From: JASHPR01 sp963778075
GTDB lineage: Bacteria > Actinomycetota > Actinomycetes > Streptosporangiales > Streptosporangiaceae
Assembly (NCBI GenBank): GCA_963778075.1
Contig: CAVZTJ010000012.1
Location: 248,001 to 312,000, forward strand
DNA: 64,000 bases
Reading direction: 5' to 3'
The notes below the pieces were generated by a model. It had not been told where the DNA came from and searched no databases. It saw nothing but the letters and a program-made list of their open reading frames with translations. Position 1 is the first letter of the stretch. Every line of letters begins with the position of its first letter. Shown piece by piece: positions 52,936-61,655 of the stretch. Both the position numbers and the translations under genes were made by a program.

Positions 52936-55436
52936 GGCCGGGCCTTCGTTGGTTCGTCTCGTGCGGGCCTGACGCGGTGCGGGCGGCCTGGCGGGTGCGG
53001 GTCTCGGGGTGGGTCAGCGGCGCCGGCCGGTTCGGGCTCGGCGGGCAGCCGCACGCCGCGGGAGGCCAGCAGCCAGCGCAGCGGCGCGCCCGGATCATGA
53101 CCGCGGGTCGCCTGCGTGGCGGCCAGCGAGGCCACGGTGAAGTACCGGACCTCGGCGAATTCACGCCGAGCGGACAGGACGAGGTTATGGACGCCCATCG
53201 CGTTCAGCCAGTCCGCGATCGCGGCCGAGTCCTCGGGCGGCTCGATCCCGCCCCTGATCAGCAGGTCGGCCTTGGAGACCACGATGGCCAGCCGCTGCTG
53301 GGCTGCCTTCACGCCGCTGTCGCGCAGCCGCGAGACGACCTCGTTGTAGGCGGTCTCGGGATCGCCGGCCGCCGCGTGCGCCATCTGGACGACTGGTGCA
53401 CTCTGCCCGGCCATGCGGTCCCTGATGGCGCCGACGGAAAAGGGGTCGAGCACGTACACGAGGCCATGGCCGCGGTCGAGGAATCCGAGCGAGTCGTACA
53501 GCTGCGCATCGCGGTAGTTCTCCCCGGCGGTGTCGAACAGGTGGACCAGGGTGCTGCCCGCTCCTGTGCCGAGCCGGCAGGTGATCGCGGTCGGCAGCGT
53601 CTGTGATGTCTTCACGGTGTCCCGTCCCGACCGGATGAGGCCGAGTGCCACGGTGGCCTGGTCCTTCGATTCCTCGTCCGGGAAGCCGAACGCGACGCCT
53701 GCGCGAGCCGTGGCGCTGATGAGGCTGTCCAGCCCGGCGTACAGGAAGCGTGTCTTTCCGGCCGACGTGTCGCCGAAGATCGGAACGCGGACGTCGCGCA
53801 GCGCCGCCGAGCCGGCGCGCAGTGGTTTGCCGCATTTCTGGCAGACCGCTTCCAGGTGCCACGCGGCGCGCAGCACCATCGTGGGCAGCAGCGTCCCGCA
53901 GCTACAGCGGCGGGTGAACAGGCCGAGCCGCCCGGGCCGCACGTCCCGGTGCAGCTTCTGGCAGCCGGGACAGCGGTAGGCGGGCCGCGGCGTGACGTGA
54001 TAGCAGTGCGGGCAGGATGCTTCGGTCCGCATCCTGGCGTGCCATGCGCCCTCGGCACCACGGAGCAGCAGCACACCGGCGCCGAACGCTGCCGCGGTGA
54101 CCCCGGCGCAGACCCACATGACGAGCGCGAACAGCCCGGCGAGCAGGAGCGTGGTCAGCCCCGCCACGAGCAGGCAGAGCAAGGCCGCCACCGAGACGGG
54201 CGCGAACAGGATCCAGATAAACAGGGTGAACGGCCACTTCCAGAGCTTGCGGTACCTGGCCCGCCGCTCGGCCTCGACCCGGGCGAGGTCTGCCCGCATC
54301 TGCCGGAGCGGGTAGAACGGCCAGGCCACGTCCGGCCCGAACTGCCCGGTCCCCACCGGGTGAGCCTTGACCCGCTCGGCCTGGTAGGCCGACGCCGCGA
54401 TCAGGTTGGGGCGCCGGGCCAGCCCCGCCACGAGGCTGGCGGCGCTCAGCACCACGCCCACCAGAATCCCGATGCCCGTGAGGATCAGCAACACGAGGAG
54501 GACAAGGCCGCCATGGCTAGCGGTCCACACATTCGTCGCGGAGGGCTTCAGGCAGACGGGAATGGAGTCGGTGTCGCCCTGGGGATCCTGGGTTTCGCCG
54601 GACGGATTGTAGATCTTCACCCACTGCACGTAAGGGAACTGCTTGAGCGTGGGCACGATCTCGCTCGCCACGGTCGTGGCGGAACCGCCGCCGTGGCAGG
54701 AGCCGGCCAGGTAAACGCTGGCGACGCCATCGCTGATTTCCAGCCGTGTGACGCCGGTGGCCCCCGAGGACACGAACTGAAGCCCGCTGGCCAGTTCGGC
54801 CTGGGTCGGGCCGGCGAAGAGGCGCAGCAGCGCGCGGGTGGGCGTGGCCGACGGGCTCACCAGGCGGTCAACGGGCCGGGTGACGGACGCGCCGAACACG
54901 ATGCGCGAGTTGACGAAGTAGTCCCGGAGCACGGCGGTCCGGCGCGAGGTGTGGACGTCGACGACGACCTGGTCGGAATGAGGCAGGGCAGCGACGTGGA
55001 CCGGCTCGTCGCGGGCTAGTCCCACCCCGAGCTTGATCACACCCGCGCTGTCCTCGACGGTGACAACCTGGATCACGCCGGGAAGGGAGTACGTCCGCTG
55101 CGCCGGGCCGTAGCTGAGGTGCCCCGTGCTGTCGGTCCCGCTCGCCGGCGAGAACGTCACCAGCAACAGCGCGTTGCCCACGGCACTCACTCCAGGCCCC
55201 GGGCCGGTGGCGGGCAGCGCGGATACGTACCGGGCGCTGTGGCGCACGGGGAGCGCGCCCGCGAACTGGAAGGTGAGCTGGTCGTAGCCTGGATAGTGGG
55301 TGGCACTGATCGCGGTGAGGACCGGGAGCGGGGTGCTGGCCAGCGCCCCGGCCGGGGGAGCGGCCAGTGCCGCAAAACCCGCCAGGGCCAGGACGCCCAG
55401 GGCCCCGCGCAGCCGGGATCGGGCGGGCCGGGCCAT
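52932..55436 (-). CDS. Transmembrane GTPase with extracytoplasmic AMIN-like and GerMN-like domains
   Basis: The product has 834 residues from ATG 55436; upstream extension of the frame is noise over the next gene. In order: a signal/anchor segment (LRGALGVLALAGFAALAAPP), an AMIN-like domain (~35-165), a GerMN-like domain (~165-290; ALLRLFAGPTQAELASGLQF), a helix (~310-340), a two-helix hairpin (~400-460), zinc-ribbon Cys pairs (CPHC, CPGC, CSCG, CQKC, ~475-550), then a GTPase with GDTSAGKT (Lys561), switch DTAGEN and SKAD. So an outside sensor is tied to a cytoplasmic GTPase. The GTPase resembles the DO-GTPase group. TGATG overlap with the upstream gene; 4 nt with the downstream one. Confidence 0.85.
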   Translation of the reverse strand: MARPARSRLRGALGVLALAGFAALAAPPAGALASTPLPVLTAISATHYPGYDQLTFQFAGALPVRHSARYVSALPATGPGPGVSAVGNALLLVTFSPASGTDSTGHLSYGPAQRTYSLPGVIQVVTVEDSAGVIKLGVGLARDEPVHVAALPHSDQVVVDVHTSRRTAVLRDYFVNSRIVFGASVTRPVDRLVSPSATPTRALLRLFAGPTQAELASGLQFVSSGATGVTRLEISDGVASVYLAGSCHGGGSATTVASEIVPTLKQFPYVQWVKIYNPSGETQDPQGDTDSIPVCLKPSATNVWTASHGGLVLLVLLILTGIGILVGVVLSAASLVAGLARRPNLIAASAYQAERVKAHPVGTGQFGPDVAWPFYPLRQMRADLARVEAERRARYRKLWKWPFTLFIWILFAPVSVAALLCLLVAGLTTLLLAGLFALVMWVCAGVTAAAFGAGVLLLRGAEGAWHARMRTEASCPHCYHVTPRPAYRCPGCQKLHRDVRPGRLGLFTRRCSCGTLLPTMVLRAAWHLEAVCQKCGKPLRAGSAALRDVRVPIFGDTSAGKTRFLYAGLDSLISATARAGVAFGFPDEESKDQATVALGLIRSGRDTVKTSQTLPTAITCRLGTGAGSTLVHLFDTAGENYRDAQLYDSLGFLDRGHGLVYVLDPFSVGAIRDRMAGQSAPVVQMAHAAAGDPETAYNEVVSRLRDSGVKAAQQRLAIVVSKADLLIRGGIEPPEDSAAIADWLNAMGVHNLVLSARREFAEVRYFTVASLAATQATRGHDPGAPLRWLLASRGVRLPAEPEPAGAADPPRDPHPPGRPHRVRPARDEPTKARP

Positions 55437-57825
55437 CAGGCCTCCCTGCCGCGGAACCAGGGGCGTCGCGACCGGGCCGGCTCGTGGCCGGCCAGCTCCG
55501 CCCATTCGTCGGCCAGCTCCTGGCCGACTTCGGCCTGCACGGCCGTGAACCATTCCTCTTCCTGGTCCGGGCCGAGCTTGGATCCGAGCTCGCGGAACGT
55601 GGCCGCGATGCGCGGACGGAGTTTGTCCAGCTCCGGGTCGTGGGCCCAGTACACGCCCCACACAGCGGCGTGCATCCCGCCCGGTCTCGCGAGTTCGCGG
55701 CCCCACCGGGCGATGAAATGCGCCTGCAGGGTGGCGGGGAGGACGGCGAGCACAGCGGCGCCCAGACCGGGTGCCGGGCATTCGAGGCAGACGGCTACCA
55801 GGCTGGCCAGCCGTGCCTGTATCACCGCGGGCTCCGCCCGGCCAAGCTCCTTGACCCACCGACGGGCCAAGGAGCTGTCGTCCCCGAACCCGCTGCGCGC
55901 TGCCTCGATGAAACCGAGGACTTCACCGTCGGCCTTGAGGAGGTCGGCAAACAGCCGTCCCTTCGGTGCTATGCCGCGCCGGTCGAGCACGCCGAGCGCG
56001 TTAAGCGTCGCGGATGTCGGCCGCGCGCCCCTGCGCTCGATCTCGTCCACGGCCCGCTCGATGGCCTCGGGTGCGACGGCGACCGTTTCCGGCAGGGCCT
56101 GCAGCATCGCCAGGGCCTCGGCCGGGCCGAGGACTCGCCCCTCGACCAGCACCCGCTGCAGGCAGGCGAATTCCTCTCTGGCTCGCGGGCTGGCCCCGGC
56201 TTGCTGGATCAGCTCGTTCAGCCTGGACAGGCGCTGCTCCCCCTTTAGCGTGTGGATCGCGCTCACCTGGATGTAGCAGTCCAGGGGGTCAGCCAGGTCG
56301 CTCGGCCGGTGGACGAGATGCGGCCATAGCCGCTGCAGGGCATCTGCAATCCCGGCGACACCGCGCTGAGCGAGCCGTTCCTGGAGTTCGTCGTGGACGA
56401 GGTCCAAGACCGGTTCACGCAGCGCCCACTCGTCCGGGCGGTAGTCGCGCCGAGGGTGATCGACCCAGCCGATGGCGAAGGTGCTCAGCCGGTCCCGCAG
56501 CGGCGACAGCCCTGGCTCGACGCCATGACGCCGGCACAACCGAAGCAGCAGGTCGACCTCGGCGTCAGAGCCCAGAAGGATCGCCGACGACAGCTCGCTG
56601 TCGGCGTCACGACGTGCGCTGGCGTCGGTGTCGATGGGCGGGAGCGGATCGCCGCCGACGGCTTCTCCACCGCGCACCTGGGCGATTTCGGCGCCCAGCA
56701 GCCGCGCTCGCACCGCGGGGCGGTCGGTGCCGAAACGCTCACGAGCTGCCGCATCGTCGATCCATCGCAGTGTGGCGGCCGGGGCATCTGAGGCCATGAT
56801 CCGGCGGACAACCTCGGAGCCGTGTTCCTGCTGCAGTTTGGAGTCGGCGTGCGAAAGCCAGTTGAACAGCGCCGCCGGCTCGTCGAGCGGAGCATCGGGG
56901 ACGGTCAGGGCCCAGGCGGTGATCATGGCATCCGCGCCGTCCCGGTTCGTCTCCGCGCCGAGCAGCCCGGCGAGCTCGACGGCGTCGACGACGTCATACG
57001 GGTCTTCCGCGGCAGCGAATCGCCCGACCCAGAACCGCGCGCGGTCGCTGATCTCCGCCGCGTCGGAGCTGGCGTCGTCCGCGTCCAGGACAAAGGCCGA
57101 GCCTGCCGGCCGGGGAGAACATTCGGGTGCAGTTCCCTGGGCACGGCGATGATGCGCTGGCTGGCCTGTTGCGGATTCGAGCAGAACACCTTGAACGACA
57201 CGTCCAGCGCCGCGCGGATCGGCAGCAGCAAGGTCGCCGCGGCGATCCACAGCAGCGCCTCGTCCGGCCCGGTTGCCGCGATGATCACCCGTCGGCCGGC
57301 GGGCTCCTCCATGACGCTCAGCAGCTTCGCTAACGCGGGTGCCCGGTCGGGCCGGCCGCGCAGCCACTCCGCGACCGCTTCGACCGTCATCGGCCCGAGC
57401 GGTGGCGTGTCCTCGTACTGAGGGCAGTCCGTACTGTCCCAGGCCTCGGCGCGCCAGAGCGGCGACCGCCACAGCTGCGCGGGCCGGGTGGGGCCGTAGC
57501 GGTCCGGGTCCCGGGTGAGCAGGCAGTCGGCGAGATGGTTGCCCTGCCGGGCACCCGTCGCCTCGGTTCCGACGTACCGGCTCTGGGCGGTCCCGTACCC
57601 GGCCTCCGCCGCGTGCGCGAAGCCGAGCGGGAACTCCTCGACCGCGCGGCGCTGCGCGATCCACGTGCTGGGCGCGTCGTACAGCAGCCAGGCCACCGCC
57701 ATCTTCGCCTGAGCCGAGTCCACGCCGGCCGACTGCGCCTGCACCTGGAATCCGCCGCCGGCGCCACGGCCCGTCCCGGCCCGGCAGTCGGTGTACAGCA
57801 GGCGGTCGAATGCGCCGGCAGTCAT
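55436..57825 (-). pseudogene. GTPase-associated protein 1 (GAP1)-like, frameshifted
   Basis: ATG 57825 gives MTAGAFDRLLYTDCRAGTGR, GGGFQVQAQSAGVDS, the GAP1 N-terminal type-2 signature. About 240 residues on, near 57105-57116, the frame fails. The rest (FVLDADDASSDAAEISDRAR ... to a TGA at 55436) is in the next frame. One missing base in a GCCGGCCGGGG stretch explains it. The intact protein (~796 residues, helical C-terminal half) would accompany the two GTPases. No stop lies close to the break and both halves are well preserved, so a sequencing error is a real option. Confidence 0.8.
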
Positions 57826-59006
57826 GTCGCTGACACCGTCCCGGTCTTGGACAGCAGCCAGAGCACCGGGTCCTCCACCCGGTGCGGCTGCACACCGCCG
57901 GGCGCGACGCTCAAGGTCTGGTAGTTGGGCTCGGCGCCGAGCGCGGACACCCCGAAGTAGCGGTAGTCGGAATAGTTCAGCCGCAGGTGCATGTCGATGT
58001 CGGCGGCGTTCCACTCATGCAGCAGGGCCAGCATGTGCTCGTGCACGGCCTGGCCGTCGGCGTCCTCGTACGCCGGAAGCCCCGAGGGGCGCCCCATGAT
58101 CGGGTTGGTCCGGTCCAAGCCAGGGTAGAAGGCGTCGATCTTGGTGAAGACGATCGCCACCGGGAGCTTGATCTTCTTCTTGTTCTTGACCTTGTACTCG
58201 GTCCGGAGCAACTCGGTGATGCGGGACAGGACGTCGAGAGGAACGTCGTCGCCGACCCCGATCGCGTTGGCCGGGAGGTTGAGCCTGGCACGCGCCCCGG
58301 GCATCGCGAACGGGTCGAGCGTGATCATCAGCGCATCGCAGACGGACAGGTACTCGAGCGTGAACGCGGTGTCGATGTCGTTCAGGTCCTCGCCCGCGGT
58401 ATCCACGAAGGACAGGACGGTGGACCGCAGCCCCTGGCCGCGCATCAGCCGGGCAGACTCCTGGCGCCACCGGAGCACGATTGGCGTCGTTCGCTGGCGG
58501 GCCCCCGTGCCCTGCTTATCGGTGGCCGGCGGCAGCGTGCCCTGGCTGTACAGCGGCTGTTCGCGGCTGGCCTGGTAGTCGCTGAGCCCCTGATGGCCGT
58601 CCGGGTTGTCGGTCGCGATCCGGATGTCAGCCCCGAACCGCAGCCCAACATTCTCGCGCAACTGCTTGACCAGAACGGTCATCAGAACGGTCTTGCCGCT
58701 GTTCTTGGCCCCGACCAGGCCGATCATCGGGCTCTTGGAGTCGACGAAGTCGATCGGCAGGGCGGTGTGGCACTGCGGGCAGGCCCGGCGTTTCGCTGGC
58801 CCACCGCACTTGGGGCAGCTGGTCGAGGCGCTGCGGCCGGGCGCCGGCAGGAAGGTGGGATAGGTCTCCAGGTGGCTGCCGGTGAGCCGGACCCTGGCCT
58901 CGTCCTCTTCCTTCTTGCACTCGATGTTCCCGCGGCCCGCGCACTGGTAAGCCAGGCGCGATGAATCGACCTTCCGGAAGCAGAAGGGACACACCGTGAT
59001 CGCCAT
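57822..59006 (-). CDS. Cytoplasmic zinc-ribbon GTPase (DO-GTPase-like)
   Basis: The product has 394 residues from ATG 59006 (MAITVCPFC); a longer frame to 59072 is noise. Two zinc-ribbon Cys sets (CPFC ... C; CPKCGG, CPQC; residues 6-79) precede the GTPase: VGAKNSGKT (Lys105), FVDTAGEDLND, FTKID. It has no membrane segment. This group was named from conflict-system operons, where two GTPases and GAP1 occur together, as here. It overlaps the GAP1 gene by 4 nt and the Fn3 gene by 1 nt (TGATG). Confidence 0.88.
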   Translation of the reverse strand: MAITVCPFCFRKVDSSRLAYQCAGRGNIECKKEEDEARVRLTGSHLETYPTFLPAPGRSASTSCPKCGGPAKRRACPQCHTALPIDFVDSKSPMIGLVGAKNSGKTVLMTVLVKQLRENVGLRFGADIRIATDNPDGHQGLSDYQASREQPLYSQGTLPPATDKQGTGARQRTTPIVLRWRQESARLMRGQGLRSTVLSFVDTAGEDLNDIDTAFTLEYLSVCDALMITLDPFAMPGARARLNLPANAIGVGDDVPLDVLSRITELLRTEYKVKNKKKIKLPVAIVFTKIDAFYPGLDRTNPIMGRPSGLPAYEDADGQAVHEHMLALLHEWNAADIDMHLRLNYSDYRYFGVSALGAEPNYQTLSVAPGGVQPHRVEDPVLWLLSKTGTVSAT

Positions 59007-61651
59007 CAGGCCTCCTTCAATTGGGAGATGGGCGGGTCCACGAGCCTGGCCTGGCCGCCCGCGACAAAACACCGGACCCAGTAGGGCCGCCTGACCGACC
59101 GGGGCACGGTTACCTGGTGCTCGGCCGGCACACCGGGCGCTAGGGCCAGGGCCGTGTCCAAGAGCACGAGGCCGCTGTCGGGGCTGGTCGGCATCACCCG
59201 GCCAGGCAGCGCGACCAGCTGGACGCGCACGCTCTGGCAGCCCTCGGCGGAGGTGAAGACGACCCGCTTTGAGCGGCCGCCGAACGGGCCGACGCTCGGC
59301 GTGGCCGAGATCGTGTACCTGATCTCGACGTCCATAACGCTGCCGATCACGTACTTCACCGGCGGGGACGTGAACGGCTCGTCGCCAGCCATGATCATCG
59401 CGCGGACCTCCACCGTGCAGGGTCCGCGGCCCAGCGGGACTCGTGCGCCTCCCTGTGACCGGTACTGGGCCTGCCCGAGCACGACCAGGTCTGCGTCGCC
59501 GTCGACCTCCCAGCTAACCTCCGCAAGCTGCACGCCGGGCGGCCATTCCCAGGCCACGGTCGCGTAGCTGGCGAACGGCGTGACGACGAGGCGCCGCACC
59601 GGCGCGGTAACTCCAACGGGCGTCGGGCGGCCCACCACGATGCCGGTGCCTCCGACCGAGAACGGCACGAGGTGGTGCACGCCCGGCGGCAACTCGGTCT
59701 CGATCGCCAGTTCGCCGTCGCGGCCCGCGATACGGCGCCCGGTCACCTCCGCGCCGAACCGCATCATGTCTTCTTGCGCCACCCAGGTCCCGAACGGCCA
59801 GATCGGTGGCGCGTCAGCCTGCATGATCCGGATCTCGGACTTGTCGACCGGAGTCCAGGACACGCGAACCCGCAAGGCGCCGCCGGCCTCGACCGTGCGC
59901 ACCCGCAACCGGGGAAGCGGCTGCGCCTCGGACAGAGGTGTCGCGTTGATCTGCTCGACCGGCGAGAGCATTTCCCCGCCGTCCAGACCCCGGTAGACGG
60001 CGGTGATCTCGAAATGCTGGGCATCCCCTTCGCGGAGCCCGGTCAGCTGGCAGCTGTTCCCTCTGACGGCCACCGTGGCAGGCGGTTGGCCCGCGGCCGA
60101 CCGGGTAGCCCGCACCCCTTGCGCATCCGGGTGTGTGGACCAGTGCACGGTGACCTCGGACGGGCCGACGGCGGCCTCCAGGTGTGAAACCGGCGGCAGC
60201 AGGGTGACCTGCGCCGTTGCGGGCCGCGAATTCGGGCGCCCGTCGGCGAGAGCGAAGACGCCGTACTGCACCGGCCTGGCAACCGGCGCATGCCCGTCGC
60301 GGCAGGAAGTCGACCGGTCTCGGTGCACCGCGGAACCGTCGCTGGGGTCTGCGGGCGGCCGCTGCAGCGTGCGCGTCACCACGTAGGTCGTGGCGTCGTC
60401 GTGCCCGGGAGCAGGCTGCCAGAACAGCCTGACCTCGGCACCCTCACAGATCGCGCGCAGGCCGGCCGGCGGCGCCAACGGCACCGCGGCGAGCGCCTCG
60501 GTGGCGTCATCGGCGCTGATCGCGGCCGCTTCCCGCAGCAGGACGGCCGCCTGTACCTCGTCGGCCGTCGCCACCGCCCGCCTGGCCTCGGCGAGCAGCG
60601 CAGTCAGACGTTCCCGTGCGGTCTCTATATCCTTGCTGGCCTCCTGGCGCTGCGGCGATCCGGCCGGGAGGCTCAGGGCGACCTGGCTGGCTTCGTTCAG
60701 CTGCCCGGAGGCGAGCAGGCTGCGCACCTTACCGAGCCCGGCCACGTCGCTGGCGGCGCTCTGATCGTGCAGCACGGCCGCGATCACCGCGGCGTCGTCA
60801 CGCTCCAGGCCGGCCTTCTGCAGCTGCGCCGCGGCCATGGTCATCGACATGGGTGCGAACTCACTGGCGATAGTGACCAGGTGAAATAGCGCCACGTCGC
60901 GCAGCTCGGCTCCGTCGCTGACCGCCTTGCGCAAGAGCTTTAGGGCACCGCGGCGGGCGTTCTCGGTCACCGACGGTGCCCGCTTGTCCGCCTCGTTGCT
61001 CTGCTCGGTGAGCGCCGCCACGTCCAGCCGCTTGGCCCGGTCGGCGGTGCACTCATACCGCTCCAGCAGGCGAAACGGGCCAGCGCCGGGATGAACGAGT
61101 TCCGGTACCGAGGGCACGGCACACTCGGCCATGTCTTTGACCAGGGCCGGGAAGCTCGCGAACGGCGGCGACTCCGGAAGGATGACGCCTTCGGCCAATT
61201 TCAGCCCAGCCTGCCGGACAGCCTGCTGAGCATCGGCGGCGCTGAGGTTGAGCCGGGCAGCGAACCCGGCCACCATGCCCTCGGTCACCACGCCGACCTG
61301 GCCGTGGCTTTGCTTCAGCTCTTCGGCCAGGCTGGTGATCGACGCCTGGGCCGCCGATTTGCGCTCGGCCGCGCGCGCCCCCCACCAGGCGCGTTTTTCC
61401 ATGCTCGCGCCGTACTTGGCGCGCAGCCTCTCATCTTCGGCGCGGCACATCTTCGCGGCCTGGGCGGTGAATGTGCTACCGGATGAGGCCTTGTTCCAGT
61501 ACGCGCGAACGGCCTTCACCTGGGCCGCGATCTCAGCGTCAGTAGCGGGGAGCGTGATCGCGTAGAGTGCCAGCACGTCGTCGGGCACGGAGCGGGCGCC
61601 GCGCAGCTTCTTGATGAACTCCTGTGCGTATCTGGCCTCGTCGAACTGCAT
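59006..61651 (-). CDS. Large cytoplasmic protein with helical N-terminus and Fn3-like repeats
   Basis: The product has 881 residues and no signal peptide. The first ~390 residues are helical (RAYWNKASSGSTFTAQAAKM; LTSLAEE-like stretches). Then several beta-sandwich modules of Fn3 type: PPAGLRAICEGAEVRLFWQP, VSHLEAAVGPSEVTVHW, TPVDKSEIRIMQADAPPIW, VAWEWPPGVQLAEVSWEVDG. It lies directly downstream of an Hsp70 gene (4-nt gap) and may be its co-chaperone or scaffold. An HPD triplet at about residue 512 is not a J-domain. No family name was recognised. Confidence 0.75.
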   Translation of the reverse strand: MQFDEARYAQEFIKKLRGARSVPDDVLALYAITLPATDAEIAAQVKAVRAYWNKASSGSTFTAQAAKMCRAEDERLRAKYGASMEKRAWWGARAAERKSAAQASITSLAEELKQSHGQVGVVTEGMVAGFAARLNLSAADAQQAVRQAGLKLAEGVILPESPPFASFPALVKDMAECAVPSVPELVHPGAGPFRLLERYECTADRAKRLDVAALTEQSNEADKRAPSVTENARRGALKLLRKAVSDGAELRDVALFHLVTIASEFAPMSMTMAAAQLQKAGLERDDAAVIAAVLHDQSAASDVAGLGKVRSLLASGQLNEASQVALSLPAGSPQRQEASKDIETARERLTALLAEARRAVATADEVQAAVLLREAAAISADDATEALAAVPLAPPAGLRAICEGAEVRLFWQPAPGHDDATTYVVTRTLQRPPADPSDGSAVHRDRSTSCRDGHAPVARPVQYGVFALADGRPNSRPATAQVTLLPPVSHLEAAVGPSEVTVHWSTHPDAQGVRATRSAAGQPPATVAVRGNSCQLTGLREGDAQHFEITAVYRGLDGGEMLSPVEQINATPLSEAQPLPRLRVRTVEAGGALRVRVSWTPVDKSEIRIMQADAPPIWPFGTWVAQEDMMRFGAEVTGRRIAGRDGELAIETELPPGVHHLVPFSVGGTGIVVGRPTPVGVTAPVRRLVVTPFASYATVAWEWPPGVQLAEVSWEVDGDADLVVLGQAQYRSQGGARVPLGRGPCTVEVRAMIMAGDEPFTSPPVKYVIGSVMDVEIRYTISATPSVGPFGGRSKRVVFTSAEGCQSVRVQLVALPGRVMPTSPDSGLVLLDTALALAPGVPAEHQVTVPRSVRRPYWVRCFVAGGQARLVDPPISQLKEA

Positions 61652-61655
61652 GGCG

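Noticed and set aside
53856..55019. 387-residue open frame on the plus strand
   Set aside because: It is antisense to the transmembrane GTPase gene, with His/Gly/Arg-rich noise composition.
60080..60140. HPD triplet in the Fn3-repeat protein as a possible J-domain
   Set aside because: It lies in a beta-strand context (VHWSTHPDAQG), without the helices of a J-domain.
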